From NCBI GenBank assembly GCA_044508675.1, contig JBIQHF010000005.1:1-64000 (forward strand): a stretch of 64,000 nt of DNA. The letters run 5' to 3'. Below are positions 34,815-44,040 of this stretch, in pieces; position 1 is the first letter of the stretch, and the number at the start of each line of letters is the position of its first letter. Origin of the DNA: Raineyella sp044508675 (GTDB lineage Bacteria; Actinomycetota; Actinomycetes; Propionibacteriales; Propionibacteriaceae). Both the position numbers and the translations under genes were made by a program. The notes under the pieces were generated by a model, which did no database searches, was not told the DNA's origin, and worked only from the letters and a program-made list of their open reading frames with translations.

Positions 34815-35741
34815 TCACGCCCAAGCTGCCGGCTCCGGCCAGTGGTGCTCGATCCGGCTGGTGAACGTGCGCGGCCGGCCGCTGATCGGGTCCGGGAACG
34901 CCAGGGTGCGCGCGACCAGCTCCAGTGGCGTGCTGAAGTCGTCGATGTCGACGTCGAGGACCTCGGGGTAGAGCGGGTCGCCGAGGATCGGGATGCCGAG
35001 CCCGGCCAGGTGCACCCGCAGTTGGTGGGTCCTGCCGGTCGTCGGGGAGAGCCGGTACAGGCCGTACGCCCCACGGATCGTGACGAGCTCCACCCGCGTG
35101 TGGGTGTTCGGCTCCCGGTCCGGGTGCACGTCGGCCTGCAGCACGCCGCGACGTTTGTGGAGATGGTTGCGGACCTCGACCGGCAGCGCCAGATCGGGGC
35201 GGACCGGCGCGATCGCGGTGTATGTCTTGGTGGCCAGCCGGTGCTCGAAGACCTGCTGGTACGGCGCCCGCCAGCGGCGCTCGGTGGTCAGCAGCAGCAC
35301 CCCGGAGGTCAGCCGGTCGAGCCGATGGGCCGGGGCCAGCTCGGGCAGGTCCAGGGCGGCGCGCATCCGGACCACCACGCTCTGGGTGATGTGGCGCCCG
35401 CGTGGGATCGTCGACAGGAAGTGTGGCTTGTCCACCACCACGATCCGCTCGTCCCGGTGCAGCACCCGGACCTCGAACGGCACCTCCGGCTCGTCGCGCA
35501 GATCCCGGTGGAACCAGAGGAAGGTGTGCGGGGCGTACGGTTCGGCGCCGCTGATCGGGCTCGCGTCGGCCAGCACGAAGCGACCCGCGGCGAGCATCTG
35601 GTCCACCGGTGCCTGCGTCGAGAGGCGGGAGCGCAGGAAATCGCCGAGCGTCGGCCAGGGGGCGGGCTTGTCGGCGTCGGGCGTACGCACCCAGGCGGCC
35701 TCCAGTCCGTGCCGGCGGGGGAGCGGGGAGCGAGGGGGCAT
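34815..35741 (-). CDS. RluA-family RNA pseudouridine synthase
   Basis: The 308-residue enzyme has the RluA catalytic motif PAHRLDRLTSGVLLL, where the Asp is the nucleophile, plus VVDKPHFLSTIPRG and SPTTGRTHQLRVHLAGLG. There is no S4 domain, which fits RluA/RluC-like subgroups acting on 23S rRNA or tRNA. A Pro/Arg-rich N-terminal segment of about 40 residues precedes the core. It is followed 13 bases later by trmL, another RNA modification gene. Confidence 0.9.
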   Translation of the reverse strand: MPPRSPLPRRHGLEAAWVRTPDADKPAPWPTLGDFLRSRLSTQAPVDQMLAAGRFVLADASPISGAEPYAPHTFLWFHRDLRDEPEVPFEVRVLHRDERIVVVDKPHFLSTIPRGRHITQSVVVRMRAALDLPELAPAHRLDRLTSGVLLLTTERRWRAPYQQVFEHRLATKTYTAIAPVRPDLALPVEVRNHLHKRRGVLQADVHPDREPNTHTRVELVTIRGAYGLYRLSPTTGRTHQLRVHLAGLGIPILGDPLYPEVLDVDIDDFSTPLELVARTLAFPDPISGRPRTFTSRIEHHWPEPAAWA

Positions 35742-35788
35742 GCCGGCAGCCTAGGCCGACTCCGGCACGCATCCCCCTGGGGGTATCG

Positions 35789-37072
35789 ATGGGTGTGGCA
35801 GCATGGCACGTCGTGAAGCAACGTCCTATTGCCCAGCTGATGGTCACCAACATGCTCGGTGGCGTCGGGACAGCCTCCGGGATTGCGGTCGGCGCCCTCC
35901 TGGTGCAGCATGTCGCGGGAACGGCCTGGTCCGGGTTCGGCCAGGCCCTCGCCGTGCTCGGTGCCGGGATCGCGGCGGTGCCGCTGGCCCAGCTGGCCGC
36001 CCGGCGGGGCCGGGCCAGGGCCCTGACGACCGGGTACCTCGTCGCCGCCGCCGGTGCCATCGGTGTGGTGCTCGGCGTGGTCCTCGGCTCTCCGCCCGTG
36101 CTCTTCCTGGCCCTGCTGGCCTTCGGCGCCGCGCAGGCGACCAACCTGCAGACCCGGTACGCGGGCGCGGAGTACGCCGAGGGCCCGCGTCGGGCGACGC
36201 TGATGTCGCTGGTCTTCTGGGCGACCACCCTCGGGTCGGTGCTCGGGCCGAACCTCACCACGGTCGGGGACAGGTTCGGGCAGTCGCTGCGCCTGCCGGC
36301 GCTGTCCGGGTCCTACCTGTTCAGCCTGGTCGCGTTCCTGCTCGCCGCGACCGTTGCCCTGTTCCTCCCGCGCCGGCAGACCGAGGGCCGGGCGGGCCCG
36401 GCCGGAGCCGGCACCCCGGAGCCGCAGCCGACCGCCGAGCCGAAGTCGACGATCAAGCCGGTCGCGGCGCTGGGCTGGGCGATGCGCCACCCGGTGGCGC
36501 GCTTCGCGGTGGTCCTCACCGCGGTCGCCCACGGGGTGATGGTCGGCGTGATGTCGCTCACACCGCTCCACCTCACCGGGCACGGCCACGGCCTGCAGAT
36601 CGTCGGCCTGGTGATCAGCCTGCACATCCTCGGCATGTACGCGCTCAGCCCGGTCTTCGGGTGGCTCATCGACCGGGTCGGGGCGATCCGGGTGGCCGGC
36701 CTCGGGATCGGCGTCCTGGTGGCGGCGGTGGTGCTCGGCCTGGTCGCCGCGAACGGTGTCGTCGCGGCGACCACCGTCGCCCTGGTGCTGCTCGGCCTGG
36801 GCTGGTCCGCGTCCATCCTCTCCGCCTCGGCGCTGCTCGCCGGCGTCGACTCCGGTGAGGTGCGGGTGCCGTTGCAGGGCGCCAACGATGCCCTGATGAA
36901 CTACGTCGGTGCCGGCGCGGCGATCCTCGGCGGCCCGGTGATGGCGTTCGTCGGCTACGGCGGCCTGAACATCGGCGCCGGCCTGCTGCTGGTCCCCGCC
37001 GTCGTCGCCGGCATCTGGGCCGTACGACGCTCGGCCGACCGCCGTGAGCCGGAGCCGGCGGTCCGGCCCTAG
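35789..37072 (+). CDS. MFS transporter
   Basis: The 427-residue protein has 12 predicted membrane segments with an MFS loop (QLAARRGRARALTTGY, about 65-80). A middle cytoplasmic loop is rich in Ala/Pro/Glu. The second half has VFGWLIDRVGAIRVAGLG, the repeated loop motif. The substrate is unknown. I use ATG 35789; a GTG at 35813 (VKQRPIAQL) is a plausible alternative. It is divergent from the pseudouridine synthase. Confidence 0.85.
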   Translation: MGVAAWHVVKQRPIAQLMVTNMLGGVGTASGIAVGALLVQHVAGTAWSGFGQALAVLGAGIAAVPLAQLAARRGRARALTTGYLVAAAGAIGVVLGVVLGSPPVLFLALLAFGAAQATNLQTRYAGAEYAEGPRRATLMSLVFWATTLGSVLGPNLTTVGDRFGQSLRLPALSGSYLFSLVAFLLAATVALFLPRRQTEGRAGPAGAGTPEPQPTAEPKSTIKPVAALGWAMRHPVARFAVVLTAVAHGVMVGVMSLTPLHLTGHGHGLQIVGLVISLHILGMYALSPVFGWLIDRVGAIRVAGLGIGVLVAAVVLGLVAANGVVAATTVALVLLGLGWSASILSASALLAGVDSGEVRVPLQGANDALMNYVGAGAAILGGPVMAFVGYGGLNIGAGLLLVPAVVAGIWAVRRSADRREPEPAVRP

Positions 37073-37164
37073 CGGCCACACCCGGCGTGGCCGATGCGTG
37101 GACAGGAGTGGCCGTCCCGGCACCCAGTGGGTACGTTGGGTCGGGCATTCCTCGGGAATGCGCT

Positions 37165-37238
37165 GCGGGTGAGGCCTATGGGTGAGGCGCCACGCTTCCT
37201 GCGTGGAGAACGAGGTTCGAGTCCTTGCGCCCGCTCCA
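37165..37238 (+). tRNA. tRNA-Gly (anticodon UCC), divergent
   Basis: The 74-base sequence folds as a full cloverleaf. The acceptor stem GCGGGTG pairs with CGCCCGC. The D stem is GCCT/AGGC with loop ATGGGTG, the anticodon stem CCACG/CGTGG has loop CTTCCTG (anticodon TCC), and the T stem CGAGG/CCTTG has loop TTCGAGT. Discriminator T followed by an encoded CCA also fits bacterial tRNA-Gly. Oddities: position 8 is A rather than the near-universal T, position 37 is T rather than a purine, and the D loop is short. It may be a specialised or decaying Gly tRNA. It also sets the start of the next gene. Confidence 0.75.
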
Positions 37239-37266
37239 GTCGAGCGTGGACGGGATCGGGGGTCCG

Positions 37267-38520
37267 GTGGGCGTACGCGGGATGCTCGCGGACACTCGAC
37301 CGCTGCAGAACCCGGACTTCCGTCGGTTGTGGATCGCCAACATTGTCACGGTGATCGGTGCCCAACTGACCGTCGTCGCGGTCCCGGCCCAGATCTACGT
37401 CCTCACCGGCAGCTCGGCGTACGTCGGGCTCACCGGCCTGTTCGGCCTGGTGCCGCTGGTCGTGTTCGGCCTGTGGGGCGGGGCGCTGGCCGACTCGATG
37501 GACCGGCGCAAGCTGATGGTGGCCTCGACGCTCGGGCTGATCGTCACCGCGGCGCTGTTCTGGCTGCAGGCCAGCCTCGACATCGGCAACGTGTGGCTGA
37601 TCCTGGTGATCTTCGCCCTGCAACAGGCCTTCTTCGCGGTCAACCAGCCGACCCGTACGGCCATCCTGCCCCGCCTACTGCCGCGCAACGAGCTGCCGGC
37701 GGCCAACTCGCTCAACATGACCGTCATGCAGTTCGGCGCGATCGCCGGCCCGCTGGTGGGCGGGGCGCTGATCCCGGTGCTGGGCTTCTCCTCCCTGTAC
37801 CTGGCGGACACGATCCTGCTGCTGGCGACCCTGTGGGCGGCGGTGCGACTGCCGGCGCTGCCGCCGAGCGCGGGGGACCGGGCGCAGAAGGTGCCCGGGC
37901 TTCGGTCGGTGGTCGAGGGCTTTGCCTACCTGCGCCACCAGCCGGTGCTGATGATGTCGTTCCTGGTCGACCTGATCGCCATGGTGTTCGGGATGCCGCG
38001 GGCACTGTTCCCGCAGATGGCCCACGAGTCGTTCGGTGGCCCGACCGAGGGGGGCCTGGCGTTCGCGCTGCTGTTCGCCGCGATCCCGGCCGGCGCGCTG
38101 CTTGGCGGCATCTTCTCCGGTTGGATCTCACGGGTCTCCCGCCAGGGCCGGGCGGTGGTGCTCTGCATCCTGGTCTGGGGCGTCGCGATGATCGCCTTCG
38201 GGCTGTTCGTCTGGCAGGGCCTCCTGCTGCCCGCGCTGGGGATGCTGGCCCTGGGCGGTGCGGCGGACATGGCCTCGGCAGCCTTCCGGCAGACGATCCT
38301 GCAGGAGGCCGCGGACGACGAGGTCCGCGGGCGACTGCAGGGTATCTTCATCGTCGTCGTGGCCGGGGGCCCCCGGATCGCCGACACCCTGCACGGCGCG
38401 GCCGCCGCCGTGGTCGGCACAGTGGTGGCGACCAGTGGCGGCGGGGTGCTGGTCGTGGTCGGGACGATGCTGGCCGCGCTGCTGGTGCCGGCCTTCGTCC
38501 GCTACCGCGTCGCCCGCTGA
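37267..38520 (+). CDS. MFS exporter (enterobactin-exporter-like family)
   Basis: The protein has about 417 residues and 12 membrane segments. It has the MFS_3 (EntS-like) pattern: LADTRPLQNPDFRRLWIANI at the start, GALADSMDRRKLMVAST in loop 2-3 (GxxxDxxxRRR), and FRQTILQEAADDEVRGRLQG in loop 10-11. I start at GTG 37267, which has GGGGG upstream. The longer TTG start at 37225 would lie inside the tRNA-Gly gene. Substrate unknown; siderophore or drug export is usual for relatives. Confidence 0.83.
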   Translation: MGVRGMLADTRPLQNPDFRRLWIANIVTVIGAQLTVVAVPAQIYVLTGSSAYVGLTGLFGLVPLVVFGLWGGALADSMDRRKLMVASTLGLIVTAALFWLQASLDIGNVWLILVIFALQQAFFAVNQPTRTAILPRLLPRNELPAANSLNMTVMQFGAIAGPLVGGALIPVLGFSSLYLADTILLLATLWAAVRLPALPPSAGDRAQKVPGLRSVVEGFAYLRHQPVLMMSFLVDLIAMVFGMPRALFPQMAHESFGGPTEGGLAFALLFAAIPAGALLGGIFSGWISRVSRQGRAVVLCILVWGVAMIAFGLFVWQGLLLPALGMLALGGAADMASAAFRQTILQEAADDEVRGRLQGIFIVVVAGGPRIADTLHGAAAAVVGTVVATSGGGVLVVVGTMLAALLVPAFVRYRVAR

Positions 38521-38620
38521 ATCCCGGCGGCATCGGCCCCGGCAGGACCGGCACCCCATGTCGCCGCGTCCGCGGAGAATGACTGATCGTTCCACCGTGA
38601 TTTGTGTTTGACTGTCACCT

Positions 38621-40291
38621 ATGGTTAGCAAGCTGGTCAACGATCCGTACGATGTCGTGCAGGAATCGCTGGAGGGTCTCGTGCTGCTGCGGCCCGGGCT
38701 GCGGCTCCTCGAGGACCGTACGACCGTGGTGCGCGCGGACCGGCTGGCCGAGGGCCCGCACGACCCGGCCCCGAGGGTCGCGGTGATCTCTGGTGGCGGA
38801 GCCGGCCACGAGCCGTCCGACGGCGGTTTCGTCGGGGCCGGCATGCTCACCGCCGCGGTGACCGGAGGGGTGTTCTCCTCCCCGAGCCCCGATGCCGTGC
38901 ACGAGGCGATCCGGGCGGTCACCGGGGAGGCGGGCTGCCTGCTGGTGGTGAAGAACTACACCGGCGACCGGCTCAACTTCCGGCTCGGCGCGGAACTGGC
39001 GATCGCCTCCGGCTACCGGGTCGAGACCGTGTTGGTCGACGACGACGTGTCGCTGGCCGCCACCGGGGAGCATGCCGGCCGGCGTGGCCTGGCCGGCACC
39101 GTCCTGGTCGAGAAGATCGCCGGTGCCCTCGCCGAGGAGGGCCGGACCCTGGACGAGGTCCGGGACGCCGCCGCGTCGGTGATCAGCCGGATCGGCACCG
39201 TCAACCTCGGACTGTCCCCGGGCACCGTGCCCGGGGCCACCCGGCCGAGCTTCGACCTCGGTGAGGACCAGGTCGAGCTCGGGATGGGAATCCACGGCGA
39301 GCCGGGCGTACGGCAGATGCGCAAGGCCTCGGCCGACAAGTTGGTGCACATCCTCGTCTCCCGGATCGCCGCCGAGCGGGAGATCCGGGCCGGTGCCCGG
39401 GTCGTCGCCCTGGTCGGTGGCGCCGGGGCGACCCCCCGGATGGAACTGGCGATCGCGGCCCGGGCGGTCGCCAAGGAACTGTCCCTGCGACGGATCGAGG
39501 TGGTCCGCCTGTACGCGGGGGAGGTGATGACCAGCCTCGACATGGCCGGCATCGCGGTGACCCTGCTGCCCCTGGACGGCGACGACGAGGTGGCCGCCCT
39601 CGACGCGCCCACGAGCGTCGCCGCGTGGCCCGGTCACGGGGTCACCGCACCGCCCGAGCTGCGTACGGTCGCGGTGCCGCCCTTGGCGGCGGACGAGAAT
39701 CATCCCGGCGAGCCCGACGCCCGGGTCCGGAGCGCGATCGACGTGGCCTGCCAGGCCGTGCTCGACAGCGAGACCGAGCTGACCCGGCTGGACCAGCAGG
39801 TGGGCGACGGTGACCTGGGCCAGGCCATGGCCCGCGGGGCGTACGGATGGTTCGCCGATCCGGTTCGGGGCGACGCCCCCTACCTGCTGCGCCACCTGTC
39901 CGAGGTGGTCCGTCGCGAGGTCGGCGGCACGTCCGGGGCGCTGTACGCGATGGGGCTGCTGCACGCCTCGGAGGCCCTGGCCCGTGGTGGTGACTGGGGT
40001 GACGCCTTGGCGGCGGCGGTCGAGGGCATCGTCGAGCTGGGATCCGCAGCGGCCGGGGATGGCACCATGCTCGACGCCCTGGTGCCGGCCCTGGAGGCCT
40101 GGGCCGAGGGGCCCGACGCCGTGGTGGCCGCGGCCCGGGCAGGGGCCAAGGCGACGGTCGAGGGCGTCGCCCGGCGGGGTCGGGCCAGCTACCTGGGCGA
40201 GCGCGGTGTGGGCTACCCCGATCCCGGCGCGGTGGCGGTGGTCCGGTGGATGGAGGCGATCCGCGCGAACCGGCCCGACGGCGTGGCCTGA
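38621..40291 (+). CDS. ATP-dependent dihydroxyacetone kinase (fused DhaK-DhaL)
   Basis: The 556-residue enzyme has a DhaK domain (about 1-330) with SGGGAGHEPSDGGFVG and the substrate-binding His H225 in GMGIHGEPG. A DhaL ATP domain follows (about 350-550), with DQQVGDGDLG carrying the Mg-binding aspartates and a later GTMLDALVPA. Single-chain ATP types use ATP directly, unlike the PEP-dependent DhaKLM. It phosphorylates dihydroxyacetone for glycerol or sugar breakdown. No glycerol dehydrogenase is adjacent. Confidence 0.92.
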   Translation: MVSKLVNDPYDVVQESLEGLVLLRPGLRLLEDRTTVVRADRLAEGPHDPAPRVAVISGGGAGHEPSDGGFVGAGMLTAAVTGGVFSSPSPDAVHEAIRAVTGEAGCLLVVKNYTGDRLNFRLGAELAIASGYRVETVLVDDDVSLAATGEHAGRRGLAGTVLVEKIAGALAEEGRTLDEVRDAAASVISRIGTVNLGLSPGTVPGATRPSFDLGEDQVELGMGIHGEPGVRQMRKASADKLVHILVSRIAAEREIRAGARVVALVGGAGATPRMELAIAARAVAKELSLRRIEVVRLYAGEVMTSLDMAGIAVTLLPLDGDDEVAALDAPTSVAAWPGHGVTAPPELRTVAVPPLAADENHPGEPDARVRSAIDVACQAVLDSETELTRLDQQVGDGDLGQAMARGAYGWFADPVRGDAPYLLRHLSEVVRREVGGTSGALYAMGLLHASEALARGGDWGDALAAAVEGIVELGSAAAGDGTMLDALVPALEAWAEGPDAVVAAARAGAKATVEGVARRGRASYLGERGVGYPDPGAVAVVRWMEAIRANRPDGVA

Positions 40292-40415
40292 GCCGGCCCG
40301 TACGTCCCTACGAGGGGTACGGGATCGTACGGATCTGCAAAGTTGGGCACGTCAGCCGCCTGGCGGCGGGAGGATCGAGACGTAACCGCTGCTGGGGGGC
40401 TGTGGTTCCGAGAGC

Positions 40416-40447
40416 GAAGCCCCGGACCGACTGCGATCCGGGGCTTC
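40416..40447. terminator. Hairpin terminator between convergent genes
   Basis: Perfect 11-base arms, GAAGCCCCGGA (40416-40426) and TCCGGGGCTTC (40437-40447), enclose a 10-base loop. It sits between the dihydroxyacetone kinase and gltA, which converge, and could act in both directions. There is no long T-run. The rest of 40292-40493 shows no gene. Confidence 0.75.
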
Positions 40448-40493
40448 GACCTGTGCTGGGGACTGGCTTCGCTGAGGGGGCTGGTGCCCGGGC

Positions 40494-41780
40494 TCAGCGC
40501 TGGTCCATCGGGACCACGTCGCGCTTGTCGTGGCCGACGTAGATCTGGCGCGGACGCGAGATCCGGGCCTTCGGGTCGGAGTTGTGCTCGCGCCACTGGG
40601 CGATCCAGCCGGGCAGGCGGCCGACCGCGAACAGCACGGTGAACATCTCGACCGGGAAGCCCATGGCCTCGTAGATCAGGCCGGAGTAGAAGTCGACGTT
40701 CGGGTAGAGCTTGCGCTCCACGAAGTAGTCGTCGGCGAGGGCGATCTCCTCGAGCTGCGTGGCGATGTCGAGCAGCTCGCGGTCACCGTTGGCGGAGGTG
40801 GCCATGATCTCGTCGGCGTACTTCTTGATGATGGCGGCGCGCGGGTCGAAGTTCTTGTAGACCCGGTGGCCGAAGCCCATCAGCTTGATGCCGGTCTTCT
40901 TGTCCTTGACCTGCTGCAGGTAGTCCTTCGGGTCAATGCCCTGGGAGCGGATCGCCTCGAGCATCTCGAGGACGGCCTGGTTGGCGCCACCGTGCAGCGG
41001 GCCGGACAGGGCGTTCACGCCGGAGGCGATCGAGACGTACATGTTCGCCTGGGCGGAGCCGACCATGCGGACGGTCGAGGTGGAGCAGTTCTGCTCGTGG
41101 TCGGCGTGCAGCACCAGCAGGGCGTCCAGGCCCTTGGTGACGGCCTCGTCGAACTTGTAGTCCTCGGCCGGGGTGCCGAACGACATCCGGATGAAGTTCT
41201 CGATGTACGACAGGTCGTACTTCGGGTACAGGAACGGCTGGCCCTTGGAGTTCTTGTACGCGTACGCGGCCAGCGTCGGCACCTGGGCCATCATCCTGCG
41301 GGTGGCGATCGCCACGTCATCTTCGCCGAGGCCCACGTGGTCGCGGTTGAAGGTGGAGAGGGCGCAGATGCCGGCGGACAGCACGGGCATCGGGTGCGAC
41401 CTGCGGGGGAAGCAGCGGAACAGGTCGCGCATCCGCTCGTCCAGGAACATCTCCCGGACGATGCCGTACTCCAGTTCCTCGAGCTGCTCCTTGTTCGGCA
41501 GCTCGCCGTTGATCACCAGGTAGGCGACCTCCAGGAAGCTGCATTGCTCGGCCAGCTGCTCGATCGGGTAGCCGCGGTAGCGGAGGATGCCCTTCTCGCC
41601 GTCGATGAAGGTGATCTCGGACTTGCAGGAAGCCGTGTTTCCGAAGCCCTCGTCCAGCGTCACGTTGCCGGTCTGGGGGCGGAGCTTGCTGATGTCGTAG
41701 CCGTTGTCACCGTTCACGGCTTGGACGTACGGAAGCTCGACCTCTTGGCCGTCACCCGTCTTGAGAAGTGGCGTGGTCAT
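40494..41780 (-). CDS. gltA: Citrate synthase (type II, hexameric class)
   Basis: The 428-residue enzyme has the catalytic triad positions of citrate synthases: LHGGANQAVLEML (substrate His), GFGHRVYKNFDPRA (His) and NVDFYSGL (Asp). The N-terminal IDGEKGILRYRGYPIEQLA is typical of gram-negative/actinobacterial type II enzymes. It condenses acetyl-CoA and oxaloacetate to start the TCA cycle. ATG 41780 has a GGGAG site. Confidence 0.97.
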   Translation of the reverse strand: MTTPLLKTGDGQEVELPYVQAVNGDNGYDISKLRPQTGNVTLDEGFGNTASCKSEITFIDGEKGILRYRGYPIEQLAEQCSFLEVAYLVINGELPNKEQLEELEYGIVREMFLDERMRDLFRCFPRRSHPMPVLSAGICALSTFNRDHVGLGEDDVAIATRRMMAQVPTLAAYAYKNSKGQPFLYPKYDLSYIENFIRMSFGTPAEDYKFDEAVTKGLDALLVLHADHEQNCSTSTVRMVGSAQANMYVSIASGVNALSGPLHGGANQAVLEMLEAIRSQGIDPKDYLQQVKDKKTGIKLMGFGHRVYKNFDPRAAIIKKYADEIMATSANGDRELLDIATQLEEIALADDYFVERKLYPNVDFYSGLIYEAMGFPVEMFTVLFAVGRLPGWIAQWREHNSDPKARISRPRQIYVGHDKRDVVPMDQR

Positions 41781-42009
41781 CCATTACTCCCTTGTTGTCA
41801 GTGATGCCCCCTGAGACCCTAGCAAGGGTCTGCCCATTCGGCAGGAGGGGCGTCACATGGATGCTCACCGACACGCTCGCGTTCCTTGCGCTCGGTGATT
41901 TCGATACGTGCTCATCTTGCCGTTGCCAGATTTGCAACACGCCCAAATGTTCCACATTGTGTCCGTTGGCGTGGAGTCCTCGCCAAGAGGATATGGCTAG
42001 TGTGGGTTC
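41781..42009. promoter_or_regulatory. Divergent promoter region of gltA and the GH13 gene
   Basis: This 229-base gene-free gap precedes gltA on the minus strand and the GH13 gene on the plus strand. At 41929-41958 it contains AGATTTGCAACACGCCCAAA followed by TGTTCC. TTTGCAA and AAATG pieces recall the RamB-type acetate-regulator sites found before gltA in corynebacteria. The match is partial, so the assignment is tentative. Confidence 0.4.
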
Positions 42010-43296
42010 ATGACCGTCAGCCAGCCCGCATGGGTGGACTACTCCATTTGGTGGCACTGCTATCCGCTCGGCTTCGTCGGGGCGGAGCGTACGGCGGTGG
42101 GGGAGGTCCACCACCGGCTCGACCATCTCATCGACTGGCTGGACTACCTGGTCTCCATCGGCTGCAACGGGCTGCTGCTGGGCCCGGTCTTCGCCTCGGA
42201 GACGCACGGCTACGACACCGTCGACCACTTCCGGGTCGATCCGCGCCTGGGCGACGAGCAGGACCTGCGTCGGCTGGTCGACGCGGCGCACGAGCGGGGC
42301 ATCCGGGTGGTGCTGGACGGCGTGTTCAACCACGTCGGGCGCAGCAACCCGATCGTCCGGCGTGCCGAGGCGGCCGGACCGGGCACCGCCGACGGTGACT
42401 GGTTGCGCTGGGCCGACGGGCACGTGCGCTGCTTCGAGGGCAACCTGAACCTGCCCGAGCTCGACCTGTCCCGACCGACCGTTCAGGACCACGTCGTCGC
42501 GGTGATGGAGCACTGGCTGCGCTTCGGGATCGACGGCTGGCGACTGGACGCGGCGTACGCCCCCGGTGCCGCGGCCTGGGCGCCGATCACCGCCCGGGTG
42601 CGGGCCGACTACCCGGAGGCCTGGCTGTTCGGGGAGGTGATCCACGGGGACCTGCCGGCCTTCGTCGAGGCGTCCGGGGTGCACAGCGTGACCCAGTACG
42701 AGCTGTGGAAGGCCGTCTGGTCCTCGCTCAACGACGCGAACTTCTGGGAGCTGGCGCATGCCCTGGGGCGTCACGCAGTCTTCTGCCGGACCTTCAGCCC
42801 GCAGACCTTCATCGGCAACCACGACGTGACCCGGATCCGCAGCCGGCTCACCGACGACCGCCACCTCGGGCATGCGGTCGCGCTGCTGGCGGTGCTGCCC
42901 GGCGTCCCGTCGATCTACTACGGCGACGAGCAGGGCTACACCGGCACCAAGGAGGAGCGCGAGGGCGGCGACGACGAGATCCGTCCGCAGCTACCGCCGC
43001 TGCCGGAGAACCTGTCCCTGCTGGGCCGGCCGGTGCTCGAGCTGCACCAGCGGCTGGTCGCCGTGCGCCGCTGCCATCCCTGGCTGGCCCGGGCGACCGT
43101 AGAGGCCACCGCCGTGACCAACGAGACGATCCTGGTCACGTGCGCCAGCGAGGTCGGCGGGCAGCACCACGAGATCGCAGTGGCGCTCAGCGTCGACGAC
43201 ACCGGCCGGCCGATGCCGGCGGGCGTGGTGATCGCCCAGAGCGGTGAGGACCTGCTGGAGGTCGAGGCGCACGGGTGGGCCGTGCTGGAGCGCTGA
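42010..43296 (+). CDS. GH13 alpha-amylase-family glycosidase
   Basis: The 428-residue protein has a catalytic barrel with GH13 motifs: region I VVLDGVFNHVG, region II GWRLDAAY (nucleophile Asp), region III LFGEVIHG (acid/base Glu) and region IV IGNHDVTRI. It is compact, lacks N-terminal CBM or CBM48 domains, and has no signal peptide, so it works on short alpha-glucans or glucosides inside the cell. The precise substrate is uncertain. It is divergent from gltA. Confidence 0.9.
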   Translation: MTVSQPAWVDYSIWWHCYPLGFVGAERTAVGEVHHRLDHLIDWLDYLVSIGCNGLLLGPVFASETHGYDTVDHFRVDPRLGDEQDLRRLVDAAHERGIRVVLDGVFNHVGRSNPIVRRAEAAGPGTADGDWLRWADGHVRCFEGNLNLPELDLSRPTVQDHVVAVMEHWLRFGIDGWRLDAAYAPGAAAWAPITARVRADYPEAWLFGEVIHGDLPAFVEASGVHSVTQYELWKAVWSSLNDANFWELAHALGRHAVFCRTFSPQTFIGNHDVTRIRSRLTDDRHLGHAVALLAVLPGVPSIYYGDEQGYTGTKEEREGGDDEIRPQLPPLPENLSLLGRPVLELHQRLVAVRRCHPWLARATVEATAVTNETILVTCASEVGGQHHEIAVALSVDDTGRPMPAGVVIAQSGEDLLEVEAHGWAVLER

Positions 43297-43305
43297 GGTC
43301 GCAGC

Positions 43306-43980
43306 TCAGTGGATCGCGCGGCGCTGCACCAGCTCGTCCTTGGCGAACTTGCCGATCTGCCGGGTGGCGATCCCGTCGAAGACCGCGCCGATGCCCCCGC
43401 CGAGGACCGGGATCCGCTTGGTCGCGATCACCCCCAGGGTCTTGCCGCCGTGGGTGGTGAACAGGTTCCCGACCACGCGCTCCGAGACGGTCTCGTTCAG
43501 CTGGGGGTCGACGATCGGTGCGGTGGCGACCAGCAGCGGGGAGGCGGGCAGCTTGCCCTTGGCGCTGAGCCGGGAGATCTCCTCACCGCCCAGCATGCAC
43601 ATCATGATCGCGGTGCGCACCCGCACGTCCTCGATGTCGTAGCCACGCAGATGCGCGATCGCCGCCACCATCCGGCCCTGCAGCAGCGCCAGCCCGACCA
43701 GGTTGACCGGCATCGTGATCGTGGTGACCACCAGCCCGCCGACATTGGTCAGGAAGCCGGAGGTCGAGGCCAGGGCGATGTGGCTGTTGACCACCGCATC
43801 GATCGCGTCGTCGGTGCGCGGGTGCTTGGCCAGTTGCCTGGAGGCCGCCAGCTTGGCGCCCGGCCAGTTCGGGGCCCCGTCGATCGCCAGGTCGAGGATC
43901 GTCCGCAGGGTCGTGCCCGCAGCCATCCGAGCCGAGGAACGGGTGACCTGGTCGGAGGTTTCGCGCTGCTCATCTGCCAT
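43306..43980 (-). CDS. EcsC-family protein
   Basis: The 224-residue protein fits the EcsC family. It has AIDAVVNSHIALASTSGFLTNVGGL, seen here as NSHIALASTSGFLTN, with the hydrophobic VVTTITMPVNLVGLALLQGR. Its later loop KRIPVLGGGIGAVFDGIATRQIGKFAKDEL ends in the family KRIPVLGGGIGAVFDG. Function is unknown in general; B. subtilis EcsC is linked to an ABC system. ATG 43980 is chosen. It converges with the GH13 gene at 9 bases. Confidence 0.8.
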   Translation of the reverse strand: MADEQRETSDQVTRSSARMAAGTTLRTILDLAIDGAPNWPGAKLAASRQLAKHPRTDDAIDAVVNSHIALASTSGFLTNVGGLVVTTITMPVNLVGLALLQGRMVAAIAHLRGYDIEDVRVRTAIMMCMLGGEEISRLSAKGKLPASPLLVATAPIVDPQLNETVSERVVGNLFTTHGGKTLGVIATKRIPVLGGGIGAVFDGIATRQIGKFAKDELVQRRAIH

Positions 43981-44040
43981 GCGGCCAGCGTACGCTGGGC
44001 ACCACCCCGGACCGTCGGGGATGTCACCCATAATGGCCTC

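Noticed and set aside
37225..37266. TTG start of the MFS gene at 37225
   Set aside because: It lies inside the tRNA-Gly sequence and has a weaker ribosome site than GTG 37267.
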